Assembly (NCBI GenBank): GCA_030527205.1
Contig: JAUNBG010000012.1
Span: 1-64,000 of the forward strand
Source: Planctomycetia bacterium
GTDB lineage: Bacteria; Planctomycetota; Planctomycetia; Pirellulales; Thermoguttaceae
DNA: 64,000 bases
Direction: 5' to 3'
Shown here: one piece after another, positions 8,579-17,857 of the stretch
Position numbering within the stretch: the first letter of the stretch is position 1
Layout of the letters: each line of letters starts with the position of its first letter
The notes under the pieces: model-generated
Told to the model about the DNA's origin: nothing
The model's database searches: none
The model's input: the letters and a program-made list of their open reading frames with translations, nothing else
Position numbers and translations under genes: made by a program

Positions 8579-10345
8579 ATGGAATCAATCGATAAAACTC
8601 GCCTTTTAGCTCTTGAATATGATTTTCGCATTCGTCTTCCGCGTCGAATTTTTGAACAAGCGTTTCAATCTGCTCTCAAAATCGAGGAAGTCAACGAGCG
8701 CGCTAATGAATTGATCAAGCAGCTTCGACCGCGTTTTACTCTTTATGAAAACAGGCTGGATTATCGGGAATTCTGCGCAGAAATTTCCTTTCAAGACGAT
8801 TGGAAGGAGATTCTGTCCTTAATTGAGAAGACATTCGAAACGATTCAAGAAGTCGAAGTTCCTGCGGAACGAGATTATTTAACTCGACTTTTCGTTTCGG
8901 CCATTGACCGTTTTGCGAACGCCAATAATCCCGATCTCAACTCGGAAAAAATCCAATATTATATTGATCTGATTCAAGATTCTGAAGAGCGACAACTCGC
9001 TTTGGAACATTGGGGGGAATCCGTTGCGTCTTATAATCCGAAATGCGATCCTTTCGACCTAAAAACGCTCGTTTTTTCTATTGTCGATCAAATTGAAGAT
9101 CAGGATTCCTGTGAGAAAATTCTTGTGATCTTTCTGGAATCTCTTTATTCCTATTTTTTTATTGAAAACAAACTCCGCATTCAAAACAAAAATTCAAATG
9201 AACCGCTTGTCAACGATTCTGTTTGCAGCGACTTGGTTTCAGAGAAACCGCTTTTGCCAATAATACTCGATTTGTTTGAGGAATTAATTACGCAAATAGA
9301 GACGCCTGTTTATCGAATGTTTTCGTTTTTCCGTTTGAGTTGTTGTTTAAGAAACGATTATCAATTATCGGAAAAAGGTCAATTCTATTTTGATCAATGC
9401 CTGAACATATTGAATGACATTTCCGATTCGCTTGAAACGGATCGGGCGATTTCTGAAATATTTGATTCCATATTCTTATTTTTTTCCAATTCGGATCAAG
9501 ATTTCTCTTGGGAGACTCAAATTTGTTTTTCCTTATTGAAACATATTCAAAATAAACAACTTGCGGCAAAATGTCTCGAGTCCTTTTTTTCATTCATTAA
9601 CGACGACGTTGTCGAAAATAAATTGTCAAAGGAAACAACCGAAGAATTGTTCGCCTTAATAACTGATTTGGAAAATTTCGCAACAAAGGATAACAGCACA
9701 GAAATTGAAGCAAAAATCGAAACGTTGAACTCGCTTGCTTCCATATATTATCGTTTAAAACGATCCAAAACGGCTAAAAATCTTGTTCGAACAATTTTAT
9801 CGTTGCTCAATCAAGTCGAAAATGAATCGGAACGTTCGTCCTTCTATTTATCGCTTTATTATTTGCATCGAAAAGTTGGTCAGAATTCTGCCTCGCAAAA
9901 ACTGCTTGATCTTTTGGAACAGTCAACAGATCGAATTGTTCCCGACGATTTTCGAAAACTTCAATGGAAAACAATCATTGGCGGACTTTGTTCTGAATGG
10001 AATCGGGATTTTGCGGCAGCAAGTCGTTTTTTGCCTAAAATTGCGGAATCTCCAGAATTTTGGGTTTTCCAGACAAAACTGGACTGGACTCAATTTGACC
10101 AATATTTGACTCATTTATTTCAACAACTCCCCGATGACTCTTATCAAAATTATTTCGATTTTCCTGTTTATTCCGAAGATTGGATCGAACAGAACGTTCA
10201 GAATGTTTTTCAACAAGTCGGATTATTGGAAAATCAACTCGACCAGGCCAAAACGTTTCGCTTAATGCTCGATCATTGGTTTGCCATTCGAAATGACATT
10301 GATCTCAATAACGAACTGAATTCCAATATTATTCCGTTTGAATAA
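8579..10345 (+). CDS. Hypothetical helical protein
   Basis: A 588-residue protein I do not recognise. It has no signal peptide and no membrane segment. It is rich in charged and aromatic residues, with a predicted mostly alpha-helical pattern and loosely repeating helical pairs, e.g. SEERQLALEHWGESVASYNP and EIEAKIETLNSLASIYYRLK, the latter reading like a TPR helix. A TPR-like cytoplasmic scaffold is plausible but unproven. The ATG at 8579 directly follows the 23-bp tandem duplication. It ends 145 nt from the convergent glgX gene with a shared hairpin between them. No functional context. Confidence 0.6.
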   Translation: MESIDKTRLLALEYDFRIRLPRRIFEQAFQSALKIEEVNERANELIKQLRPRFTLYENRLDYREFCAEISFQDDWKEILSLIEKTFETIQEVEVPAERDYLTRLFVSAIDRFANANNPDLNSEKIQYYIDLIQDSEERQLALEHWGESVASYNPKCDPFDLKTLVFSIVDQIEDQDSCEKILVIFLESLYSYFFIENKLRIQNKNSNEPLVNDSVCSDLVSEKPLLPIILDLFEELITQIETPVYRMFSFFRLSCCLRNDYQLSEKGQFYFDQCLNILNDISDSLETDRAISEIFDSIFLFFSNSDQDFSWETQICFSLLKHIQNKQLAAKCLESFFSFINDDVVENKLSKETTEELFALITDLENFATKDNSTEIEAKIETLNSLASIYYRLKRSKTAKNLVRTILSLLNQVENESERSSFYLSLYYLHRKVGQNSASQKLLDLLEQSTDRIVPDDFRKLQWKTIIGGLCSEWNRDFAAASRFLPKIAESPEFWVFQTKLDWTQFDQYLTHLFQQLPDDSYQNYFDFPVYSEDWIEQNVQNVFQQVGLLENQLDQAKTFRLMLDHWFAIRNDIDLNNELNSNIIPFE

Positions 10346-10382
10346 TTCAGGTCATTTCAACTCGATTCCAAAACAAGTCGAA

Positions 10383-10418
10383 AGAACCGATCAAATTTGC
10401 TTTTGCGCAATCGGTTCT
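10383..10418. terminator. Hairpin between convergent genes
   Basis: AGAACCGAT (10383-10391) pairs with ATCGGTTCT (10410-10418), a 9-bp stem with an 18-nt loop. It lies between the stop of the helical protein and the stop of glgX. It may act in both directions, but a strong T-run is lacking on either side. Confidence 0.5.
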
Positions 10419-10490
10419 TCATTGCCGAACTTGCAATTTTAACGACAGAAGTTTCAAAAGTTTTGAGTCGAAACCTCAACTTTCAAAATA

Positions 10491-12572
10491 TCAAACCTTG
10501 GAAACATAAACGCGACAAGAGAGCGGCAAAAATGGAACGGGTTTTTCCAAAACAGCTTTTTCTCCGTCAAAGTCAGGAAAAATATCATTGGGAGAATCTG
10601 CGGCAGAATCAATAAATAATCGCCAATGAAATGCCGGATGTTGACAGATTGCCGGAAAATAGAAGTCCTGAGGTTCCCAAGACGAGTTCATCATCAATAA
10701 AAGATGAAAACGAGAGGCCTCATCCGTTAAATCGGTTTTATCAACGGCAGCAATCAGACAAACTAATGAATTCAGATGCGGATTTCCCCAATCGACATTG
10801 CCCCCTTGTCGCCCAAACCAGGAAATATCGGGAAGTCCGCCAGGAAAACGAGGCTGCCCGGAAAGAAAAGTTCGCTGACGCAAAGAAGGTTCCTTTTTGC
10901 GAAATTCAACAACCGTTCGAAAAAAACGGAGAATGTCTTCATTTTTAGCGATTAATGTCCAATCGAACCATGAAATCGGCGAATTTTGACAATAAGCGTT
11001 ATTATTGCCCCGTTGCGTTCGACGAACTTCATCGCCCGCAACAATCATCGGAACGCCTTGACTAAAAAACAAAGTCGTTAAAAAATTCTTGATTTGGCGA
11101 GTTCGAATCGCTTCAATATCGGCTTTGGATGTCGGACCTTCAACGCCATAATTGCAACTAAAATTGTTATTATCGCCATCGCGATTCCCTTCGCCGTTCT
11201 CTTCATTATGTTTGTAATTATAGGAAACAAGATCATTTAATGTAAAACCGTCATGCGACGTTATAAAATTAATGCTACAAAAAGGCCCGCGACCATTCGC
11301 TTGATATAAATCGCTTGAACCGGCCATTCGAGTTGCCAAAGAACCAAGAGTCGACGGATCGCCGCGCCAAAATCGGCGAACGTCATCTCGATAACGACCA
11401 TTCCATTCCGCCCAACGTTTTGAACCAAATGAACCGACTTGATAGGCCCCTGCCGCGTCCCAGGCTTCGGCAATAATTTTCGTATCGGCAAGCATTGGAT
11501 CTTCTGAAATCGTTTCCAGAAGCGGCGGATTCGCGACAAGATTGCCATTTCGATCCCGACTCAAAATTGATGCCAAATCAAAACGAAAACCGTCAATATG
11601 ATAATTGCAAACCCAATAGCGCAAACAATCAAAAATCAAGGAACGCGTTAACGGATGATTCCCGTTGACTGTATTGCCGCAACCGCTGTAATTCCGATAA
11701 CAACCGTTTTCATCCAACATATAATAGCAACGATTTTCAATCCCTTTAAAACTAAACGTTGGCCCTTTTTCATTTCCTTCGTTTGTATGATTGAAAACAA
11801 CATCAAGAATAACTTCGATTCCTGCTTGATGAAACGCTTTAACCATTTCCTTGAATTCATTAACTTGAGCTCCGGGAACCGGACTTTTGGCATAACCTCG
11901 ATGCGGGGCAAAAAACGCAAGCGGATCATAACCCCAATAATTCTGATGAGAACTAAACGTCCCGTCGGGTTCGTTTTGAGGAAATTCATGAACCGGCATT
12001 AATTCAACGGCCGTTATCCCCAATGATTGCAAATAGGGGATTTTCTCAATCAATCCGGAATAAGTTCCAGGAGACAGAACGTTGCTTGATTTCGAATAAG
12101 TAAAACCGCGGACATGAAGTTCATAAATTATTGATTCAGAAAGATTTCGACAAACATGCTGATCGCCGCTCCAATCGAAATTATCATCAATAACGACGCA
12201 TTTTGGCGGACGAATGATTCCGTCTGTCGAAGTCAGAAAATCTCCGCAGAGCGCTTTGGCATAAGGATCAATCAATCGAGCCTGGCTGTTGAATCGATAG
12301 CCTTGATCGGGATTATAAGGGCCGTCCAACTGAAAATGATAAAGTTGTCCCGGTTTGATTCCAGGAACCAATAAACTCCAAACGTCTCCCCAACGATGTT
12401 GATTCGAATCAAATTCAATTATTTCGATTGGATCTTTATCCTGCGGCGAGTCATAAAACAATAAACGGGCCCCTGTTGCTGTTCGACTGACTATGGAGAA
12501 TAAAACGCCGTCTTCGCAAATGGTCGCGCCATAAGATAAGGGATAATTAAATTTTAATCGCGAAAATTTCAT
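10491..12572 (-). CDS. glgX: Glycogen debranching enzyme GlgX
   Basis: A GH13 debranching enzyme that hydrolyses alpha-1,6 branches of phosphorylase-limited glycogen in the cytoplasm. An N-terminal CBM48 domain (about residues 5-110) precedes the catalytic barrel. Visible GH13 motifs are DVVFNHT (region I), GFRFDLASIL (nucleophile Asp, region II), IAEAWD (general acid Glu, region III) and ITSHDGFTL (region IV). The order YNYKHNEENGEGNRDGDNNN after region IV is typical of GlgX/TreX. I chose the ATG at 12572, giving 693 residues; the longer frame opens with TTG at 12659 and adds 29 residues with no homology character. No other glycogen genes lie nearby. Confidence 0.92.
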   Translation of the reverse strand: MKFSRLKFNYPLSYGATICEDGVLFSIVSRTATGARLLFYDSPQDKDPIEIIEFDSNQHRWGDVWSLLVPGIKPGQLYHFQLDGPYNPDQGYRFNSQARLIDPYAKALCGDFLTSTDGIIRPPKCVVIDDNFDWSGDQHVCRNLSESIIYELHVRGFTYSKSSNVLSPGTYSGLIEKIPYLQSLGITAVELMPVHEFPQNEPDGTFSSHQNYWGYDPLAFFAPHRGYAKSPVPGAQVNEFKEMVKAFHQAGIEVILDVVFNHTNEGNEKGPTFSFKGIENRCYYMLDENGCYRNYSGCGNTVNGNHPLTRSLIFDCLRYWVCNYHIDGFRFDLASILSRDRNGNLVANPPLLETISEDPMLADTKIIAEAWDAAGAYQVGSFGSKRWAEWNGRYRDDVRRFWRGDPSTLGSLATRMAGSSDLYQANGRGPFCSINFITSHDGFTLNDLVSYNYKHNEENGEGNRDGDNNNFSCNYGVEGPTSKADIEAIRTRQIKNFLTTLFFSQGVPMIVAGDEVRRTQRGNNNAYCQNSPISWFDWTLIAKNEDILRFFRTVVEFRKKEPSLRQRTFLSGQPRFPGGLPDISWFGRQGGNVDWGNPHLNSLVCLIAAVDKTDLTDEASRFHLLLMMNSSWEPQDFYFPAICQHPAFHWRLFIDSAADSPNDIFPDFDGEKAVLEKPVPFLPLSCRVYVSKV

Positions 12573-13021
12573 CTGTTTCAAAACTTGTTTCTTGTTAAAA
12601 TTAAGAGCCAAAAGATTTCCTAATTTATCTATTATATCTTTTTTAGCAAAAATCTTCAAGTCGTGTTAAACTTTCAGATTATCTATCGTATCGGTTAAAT
12701 GAATTATTTTCTTAACTGAATGCAAAATCGAAGGGCATTTTCTTTAACAATTTTTCGCAAAAGATTTCATAAAAGTCGCATTTTATCAGACTTTTCCTGG
12801 AATTTCAAATTTGGAACGCCAAAAGAAAAAGAAAGAAAAGTTCTAAAAGAATATCAAAAGAGAAGTCGGGTCCCTTCAAATTGATTTTCGCCCCAACTTT
12901 CATTCAAAACAATCAAAGTCAGAACGATTGAGATCAAAATCTGTTGGCCAGATTGAATTCAGCATTAAAAATGGCAATGAGAGATATTATTGCCAATCAA
13001 TAAAAATGGAACGATAAAGAA
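12573..13021. other. Intergenic, nothing identified
   Basis: About 450 bp between the glgX start and the end of the LptF/LptG-type permease, AT-rich. I see no gene, repeat or convincing terminator here. Confidence 0.5.
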
Positions 13022-14197
13022 TTAATGTTGATGAATTTTATTAAGAAACCAGAAACCAATGATTCCCAGAACGATATTTCCCGACCAGGCAAACATTGGA
13101 GAAAGGGTTCCTGCTTTGGCTCCCTGAAATCCAAACATTAACAACGGATAATAAACGAGTAAAATGGGAATAAAACAGGCAAAGAAACTTGAGAAATAAT
13201 CCGTTCTTCTGCTCCAAAGAGCAAAAGGAATGCCAACCCAGACAAAAAAGAAACTGGAAAACCCAGAGGCCCAAAGTCGCGGTTTTGTTAAAAGAAATCG
13301 ATTGCGTTTATAATTCAAGTCTTCTTCCAAATATTTTCGATTCCTCCAATCCTTATCGCCGAAATAATTATAGTTGCCGCTCATTAAAGAAAATGCCGTT
13401 TTTGCTGCTATTTTGCGTTGATTTTCCGAGCGTTTGGCTTCTAATTTTGCCAATTCCTCATCAATTTGCGACATCGAAGGATCAACCCGATAATTATTGA
13501 ATCCCAACTCATTTAAAGGAATTTCATACTCAAAATCATTGGGAAGAATGGCATTTCCTGCTTCGCTTTGAATATCGGCATTATTTAAACGAATGGTCAA
13601 GACCGGATTCGGTTTGTTGAAATCGACAATCAATCGAGCTTTGTCAGCTGTTCCGCTAAAATGATATTTTGTGCTTGTAAAAACTGCATCGATCAAATTT
13701 CCTTCGTCGTCGATATCAGAAACTTCAATCAAAAATCGATTATCCGTTGTTGCAAAACGATTGGTTTCGCGCAATTTTGACAAGATTGTCGTTTCCAGAC
13801 CTTCAACAACGACTTTTGCCATTCCTTTTCGTCCCCAGGATCCGGCACTGTCATTGATCCAAACAGCAAAAAGACTCAAAATGAGAACAAAAATCCAAAC
13901 CGGCATAAAGATTCGCCAAGGCGGAATTCCCATTGCCTTAAGAGCGATTAATTCGTTGGCCCCGTTCATTTGAGCACAAAAAGACGTCGCGGCCAACAAA
14001 ATAGCTCCGGGAATCGTAAAACACATGACGTTTGGAATAATATAAGGAACCAGTTTTAAGGACAAATGAATAGGAACGCCCATTTTGATCGTCGCTTCGG
14101 TTACGAAATACAGACTGAGTCCCAAAGACGATAACGCCAAAACGATAAAAAAGATTTTGAATATTCGTCCTAAAACATATTGCGTTATAATTTTCAT
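13022..14197 (-). CDS. LptF/LptG family permease
   Basis: A 391-residue YjgP/YjgQ-family protein. These are the membrane subunits of the ABC transporter that extracts lipopolysaccharide and sends it across the envelope. The layout fits: three N-terminal helices (about 12-30, 50-75, 100-115), a periplasmic beta-jellyroll region (about 120-250, with NRFLIEVSDIDDEGNLIDAV), and three C-terminal helices (about 305-390). ATG at 14197. Only one of the usual LptF/LptG pair is present here, and LptB is absent from the window, so the partner must be elsewhere. I cannot tell F from G. Confidence 0.85.
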   Translation of the reverse strand: MKIITQYVLGRIFKIFFIVLALSSLGLSLYFVTEATIKMGVPIHLSLKLVPYIIPNVMCFTIPGAILLAATSFCAQMNGANELIALKAMGIPPWRIFMPVWIFVLILSLFAVWINDSAGSWGRKGMAKVVVEGLETTILSKLRETNRFATTDNRFLIEVSDIDDEGNLIDAVFTSTKYHFSGTADKARLIVDFNKPNPVLTIRLNNADIQSEAGNAILPNDFEYEIPLNELGFNNYRVDPSMSQIDEELAKLEAKRSENQRKIAAKTAFSLMSGNYNYFGDKDWRNRKYLEEDLNYKRNRFLLTKPRLWASGFSSFFFVWVGIPFALWSRRTDYFSSFFACFIPILLVYYPLLMFGFQGAKAGTLSPMFAWSGNIVLGIIGFWFLNKIHQH

Positions 14198-14800
14198 AAA
14201 AAAACCAGGGAAAAATTGGCTTGCTGAAATTTTTAAAAGAGGGCAAAAAGCTTCTGAGCTGACTTTGTTCTGAAACGGGAAAGGGCACAGCTTTCGGTCT
14301 TGCTTAATCCGTCGTTGTTGCGAACCGAACGATTCATTTTTCGAAGGACTTTAATATCATTTATATTGTTGTTTATTTCAAGATTTCTGTCAAGGCAGGA
14401 AACTCTGTCAAGTCAAGAAACGACGTTCTCATTTTAAATTCCAACAAACTTCTTTTCTTTTCGAATAAAATTTATTAAAAAGCCAATACTATGCGATTTT
14501 TAAAAAAGATGTATAATATATTTAATTAGTATTATTGGAATGAAGAGGCTTTTCGTCCTTGTCGAGACGTTATTTTTCGCTTAATAAAAGTAATATTTTC
14601 AATCGGTTTGAATGATGATCAAAAGAATTGTTTCGTTGTTTTGAGACGAAATTATATTCTGCCTCGTCGGGCTTGGAACAATCGCAATAACTTGAGACAA
14701 TCAGTTTATTCCGATCATTTTGAAAATTCTTTTATGGCACACAAATCATTCCTTCTCGCCGGTTTCGGCCAAAAAATCCAGATAAAAACTACAAAAATTT
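14198..14800. other. Intergenic upstream of rex
   Basis: About 600 bp between divergent genes. A TATAAT at 14512-14517 is a possible -10 element but lacks a good -35 match. I see no inverted TTGTGA-type Rex operator. A small open frame at 14608-14808 overlaps the rex start and has no recognisable features; I reject it. Confidence 0.4.
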
Positions 14801-15442
14801 ATGGCTAACAATATCATTCAAAGTTATCCATTACCAAGCATTCAACGACTTCCGATTTATTTGCGTCTTTTAAAAGAAGCGCGAGACAGGGGCGAAACAA
14901 TTATTTCCTGCACAAAAATATCGGAAGAGGTTAATCAATTAAGCGTTCAAATTCGTAAAGACCTTTCGATCACAGGAATTGTTGGACGTCCAAAAGTTGG
15001 TTATAAAATCAACGATTTGATTGCTGCGATTGAGACTTTTTTAGGTTGGAATCGAAAAACAAACGCCTTTTTGATCGGCGCTGGAAGTTTGGGAAGCGCT
15101 ATTTTAAAATATGAGGGTTTTGTCGAACACGGATTGAATATCGTTGCTGCTTTTGATGTTAATCCCGAACTTTTTGGCAAAACGATTCATCAATGTTCGA
15201 TTTATCCGATTGAAAAACTAACCGAGTTGGCCAAGGATCAAACAATCGAGATCGGCATTTTAACCGTTCCTGCGAATGTTGCGCAAAAGGCGGCTGATTT
15301 GTTACTTGAAATTGGCGTTCAGGCCATCTGGAATTATACGCCAGCCCGTTTGGATCTTCCTGCTCTTGTTATTTGCGAAGATGTCAAACTTTCTGCCAGT
15401 TTTGCTGTTCTTTCGAGTCGATTAATGAATCGCGGCGTTTAA
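14801..15442 (+). CDS. rex: Redox-sensing transcriptional repressor Rex
   Basis: A 213-residue regulator. The N-terminal winged helix (about residues 5-75; PSIQRLPIYLRLLKEARDRG, then QIRKDLSITGIVGRPKVGY) is diagnostic of Rex. It is followed by a Rossmann domain with the dinucleotide loop LIGAGSLGSAI and the C-terminal segment AIWNYTPARLDLPALVICED. Rex binds DNA when NAD+ dominates and releases it on binding NADH, de-repressing fermentation or respiration genes. ATG at 14801 without a strong Shine-Dalgarno. It stands alone, so its targets lie outside this window. Confidence 0.93.
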   Translation: MANNIIQSYPLPSIQRLPIYLRLLKEARDRGETIISCTKISEEVNQLSVQIRKDLSITGIVGRPKVGYKINDLIAAIETFLGWNRKTNAFLIGAGSLGSAILKYEGFVEHGLNIVAAFDVNPELFGKTIHQCSIYPIEKLTELAKDQTIEIGILTVPANVAQKAADLLLEIGVQAIWNYTPARLDLPALVICEDVKLSASFAVLSSRLMNRGV

Positions 15443-15730
15443 TCAAATTTATCCGACCGGTTTGCCCGACAAGCTTTCGTCTTTGCGTCATTCTGTTGTT
15501 GTCAGGCTTGCAAATAGAACCGGCTTTTTGAGGAACTTTATTCAACAACGCCAGTCAAATGCCAACCTTTATCCAATTGATTCCTCTAAACCGAGCAATG
15601 AATTGCATTGCAATTAATCAAAACCAGTAAAAAATTCAGGAAAAACGCGTCATCGTTCTTTTTTAACCCTTTTCTTATCTGCGTCTGAGGCGTCTCTGCG
15701 AGAAATAAAAAAAGAAACGTTTATTCATTG

Positions 15731-15842
15731 AATGAAGTTCTAAAACCCGGATTTTACAACAACCCCAATTCGGTAAACGTCGTTAAAACCCGTTTTGCGG
15801 ACGAGGCGTCCGCGCTCCCAAGGGATTTTTAGAATTTCCTTC
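15731..15842 (+). repeat. Family-1 TIR repeat, full copy
   Basis: About 112 bp: ATGAAGTTCTAAAACCCGG, arm TACAACAACCCCAATTCGG, core GCGGACGAGGCGTCCGCG, right end GGGATTTTTAGAATTTCCTT. Closest to the 8.4-kb copy. It lies between the convergent rex and DUF1559 genes. Just upstream (15680-15710) is a CTGAGGCGTCTCTGCGAG word of the kind common in bacterial intergenic repeats. Confidence 0.82.
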
Positions 15843-15854
15843 AAGTTAAATGAT

Positions 15855-16955
15855 TTAGAAACCGTTCCCAACTTCGTTCCCAGATCGCGTGATCAAGGCC
15901 GCTAAAAGACTCATATCGATCGTTTCAGCTAAAAAATGAACGCTTCCGTCACAGGCCAGGGCAAAAGCGCCGCCTGGATGTTGACTTCGTATTTCATATT
16001 GATATTGACTGCATTGCGAGCAACCCCAATCAAAAGTTCCAGCCGAAAAATGAGAACATTTCGGTTTGTAATTAACAGGAGCAGTCGTTTTACGAAATAT
16101 ATTGGTTCCAATAATCCAACTTCCGTTATCATAGGTTTTGGGATTCCCTTTTTCATAAGAAGACGCTTCAGCAATCATAATTGTATTTGACGTTCCGTCT
16201 TTTATTTCCGCAATCGAAACGGCTCTCGTTTCCAAAATAACGCCTAATTCGTCATGAATGAGCGTCCAACCGTCGGAAGTTGCGCTTCCAAAATCGCTGA
16301 TTTTTTCTGTGATTATGCCGCCATAATGAGATGGAGCCAGTTCCAATTGTTCAATATTCCAAGAATGATCGGGATTGTAATAATCGACCTTTCGAATCTG
16401 TCGATCAGAATCAGAAGGACATAAATAAATCGAAAGCAAAGAAGCTCCTGCAATCACATTTTGCTCTGTATAAACTTTTTGTTTGAAATCAACCAGATTT
16501 TGAACGTTCTGTTGTTCACAGAACGGGAGAATCAGAGCTCCCCAACCGAAATAGTTGCCTATATTGGCGCCATCAGTTTGAACATCCGAAATTTTTCCTG
16601 GCGGAAATGTCTGCATTGCGTCATGATAAATATGCATTGCCAAACCAATCTGCCGCAAATTGTTTGAACAAGACATTCGTCGAGCCGCTTCGCGCGCTGC
16701 TTGGACGGCAGGAAGCAAAAGTCCGATTAAAATGCCGATAATCGCAATCACAACCAGCAATTCGACCAACGTAAACGCTTTAAAATGCGCTAATTTGACT
16801 GGAGTCTTCTCGTTATATCGAAGCCGGAATGAATGACCGGTTTCGTCCTTTCTCATTTCAATGAAATGAGTTGAATTCAGAAACAAGGACAAATAGGACA
16901 ATAATGTTCGTTTTTTGTTTTGAGTGAAGTTTGGCCTTCTTTGACGGTTTTGCAT
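15855..16955 (-). CDS. DUF1559 pseudopilin-like protein under riboswitch
   Basis: A DUF1559 family protein, about 366 residues from the ATG at 16955. A type IV prepilin-like segment [20 protein letters not shown] is followed by [20 protein letters not shown] and the C-terminal HPGGAFALACDGSVHFL motif of the family. The start at 16955 is supported by GAAGGAG (16964-16970) eight bases upstream; a frame start at 16982 has none. This gives an unusually long leader (about 62 residues) before the pilin helix. A cobalamin riboswitch and a consensus promoter sit upstream with no other gene between, so expression probably responds to cobalamin. Function unknown; probably exported and processed by a prepilin peptidase. 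Confidence 0.88.
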   Translation of the reverse strand: MQNRQRRPNFTQNKKRTLLSYLSLFLNSTHFIEMRKDETGHSFRLRYNEKTPVKLAHFKAFTLVELLVVIAIIGILIGLLLPAVQAAREAARRMSCSNNLRQIGLAMHIYHDAMQTFPPGKISDVQTDGANIGNYFGWGALILPFCEQQNVQNLVDFKQKVYTEQNVIAGASLLSIYLCPSDSDRQIRKVDYYNPDHSWNIEQLELAPSHYGGIITEKISDFGSATSDGWTLIHDELGVILETRAVSIAEIKDGTSNTIMIAEASSYEKGNPKTYDNGSWIIGTNIFRKTTAPVNYKPKCSHFSAGTFDWGCSQCSQYQYEIRSQHPGGAFALACDGSVHFLAETIDMSLLAALITRSGNEVGNGF

Positions 16956-17032
16956 AAAGCAATCTCCTTCTTTGATCGACATAAAACTTGATCTGAAGAA
17001 GCTATTGAGAATTGGGGTTCCGCCCCTTATCT

Positions 17033-17057
17033 AAATCTCCATCGCTCGCAGAGATTT
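17033..17057 (-). promoter_or_regulatory. Candidate riboswitch expression-platform hairpin
   Basis: On the minus strand AAATCTC (17057-17051) can pair with GAGATTT (17039-17033). The same AATCTC word can instead pair with GAGATT inside the ribosome-binding region GAAGGAGATT (16970-16961) of the DUF1559 gene. This mutual exclusivity would give translational control. It is inferred from base pairing alone. Confidence 0.4.
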
Positions 17058-17123
17058 GAGATGTCATCCGAAATCGACGTTTTTATAAGCCTTTGTTTTT
17101 AAAAACAATCATTTTGGAATTCA

Positions 17124-17317
17124 ATATTGGCAGGTCTTCTGACTTACGGAGAATCGTATTCGGTCTTCTCAACTTTTTTGGAAAAAAGCCAATGACCATA
17201 TAGAATTGAATGCGACATAAACCGTTTACAGCGGCGAGGACCGTTCCGGCATTGAACCGGATTCCCTATTATCAACCCGAATGTTTTAAGAATCATTCAT
17301 TCGGGTTTCACCAATAT
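17124..17317 (-). ncRNA. Cobalamin riboswitch
   Basis: Read on the minus strand, this 194-nt element has the expected parts in order. P1 is closed by ATATTGG (17317-17311) and CCAATAT (17130-17124). A CCCGAATG...CATTCGGG hairpin follows. The conserved core is GGGAATCCGGT, GCCGGAACGGTCC and CGCCGCTGTAA, and the 3' box is GTCAGAAGACCTGCC. These match the conserved blocks of the AdoCbl/cobalamin family (Rfam RF00174). A promoter ends just upstream and the DUF1559 start is about 170 nt downstream. Small open frames on the opposite strand here are shadows. Confidence 0.95.
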
Positions 17318-17332
17318 CTCAAAGCTGTTTTT

Positions 17333-17360
17333 AATATAACAAAAAGGTTTTTCATGTCAA
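17333..17360 (-). promoter_or_regulatory. Promoter of the riboswitch transcript
   Basis: On the minus strand TTGACA (17360-17355), a 16-nt spacer and TATATT (17338-17333). Predicted transcription start is near 17326, about nine bases before the P1 stem of the riboswitch. A near-consensus sigma-70 type promoter in the right place. Confidence 0.75.
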
Positions 17361-17466
17361 GCTGTTGCTTTGTTCTCAAGATTATTTCCGAATCGCATTT
17401 TTCGATTTCGAACAAATTTTTTTGTGCCTCAGCGTCTAAGCGCCTCAGCGAGACAAAAAATATTTT

Positions 17467-17742
17467 TCGCGCAGCGACGCGGCGCAGCGGAAACGCAAGG
17501 ACGCTTTCTTTAAGGAGCATCCGATTTCGTCGTTATTTAAATCGCTTTTAAAACAGCCGTTCCATTTGCAAAATATTCGTTTTAGTCGCTTGTTTTGGGA
17601 GTTTTTATCCTGTTCGCTGCGCTGCGTCGCTGCGCGAAAATCCTTTTTTCGACGGATAATGATTTATTCTGGGACGCGAAAAGAAAAACCGGCGAAATTT
17701 CTGATTGAAAAAATCTCCCACAAATCAAAAACTGGGAAAAGC
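17467..17742 (+). repeat. Family-2 repeat, copy B (longest)
   Basis: About 276 bp. Ordered words are CGCGCAGCG, AGCGGAAACGCAAGGACGC, TCCGATTTCGTCGTTATTTA, CGTTCCATTTGCAAAATATT, GGGAGTTTTTATCCTGTTCG, CTGCGCGAAAATCC, GCGAAAAGAAAAACCGGCG and ATCAAAAACTGGGAAAA. The first two-thirds match copy A on the opposite strand; the whole length matches copy C at 24.7 kb. It is GC-rich at the 5' end, AT-rich elsewhere, with no conserved open frame. Confidence 0.82.
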
Positions 17743-17857
17743 ACAGAAAACCGTAACAGTGTTAAAAATTGCAACAAATTTGATGTCCTTTTAAATTATG
17801 CTTAAACCCGTTTAAATTTCCGGTTTCTGGGAATTTGAAAGCGGCGTCCCAGACGGG

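Noticed and set aside
14608-14808. 66-codon frame before rex
   Set aside because: Overlaps the rex start, no recognisable domain, no ribosome-binding site.
17210-17551. Plus-strand 113-codon frame
   Set aside because: It is antisense to the cobalamin riboswitch and runs into family-2 copy B; no protein character.
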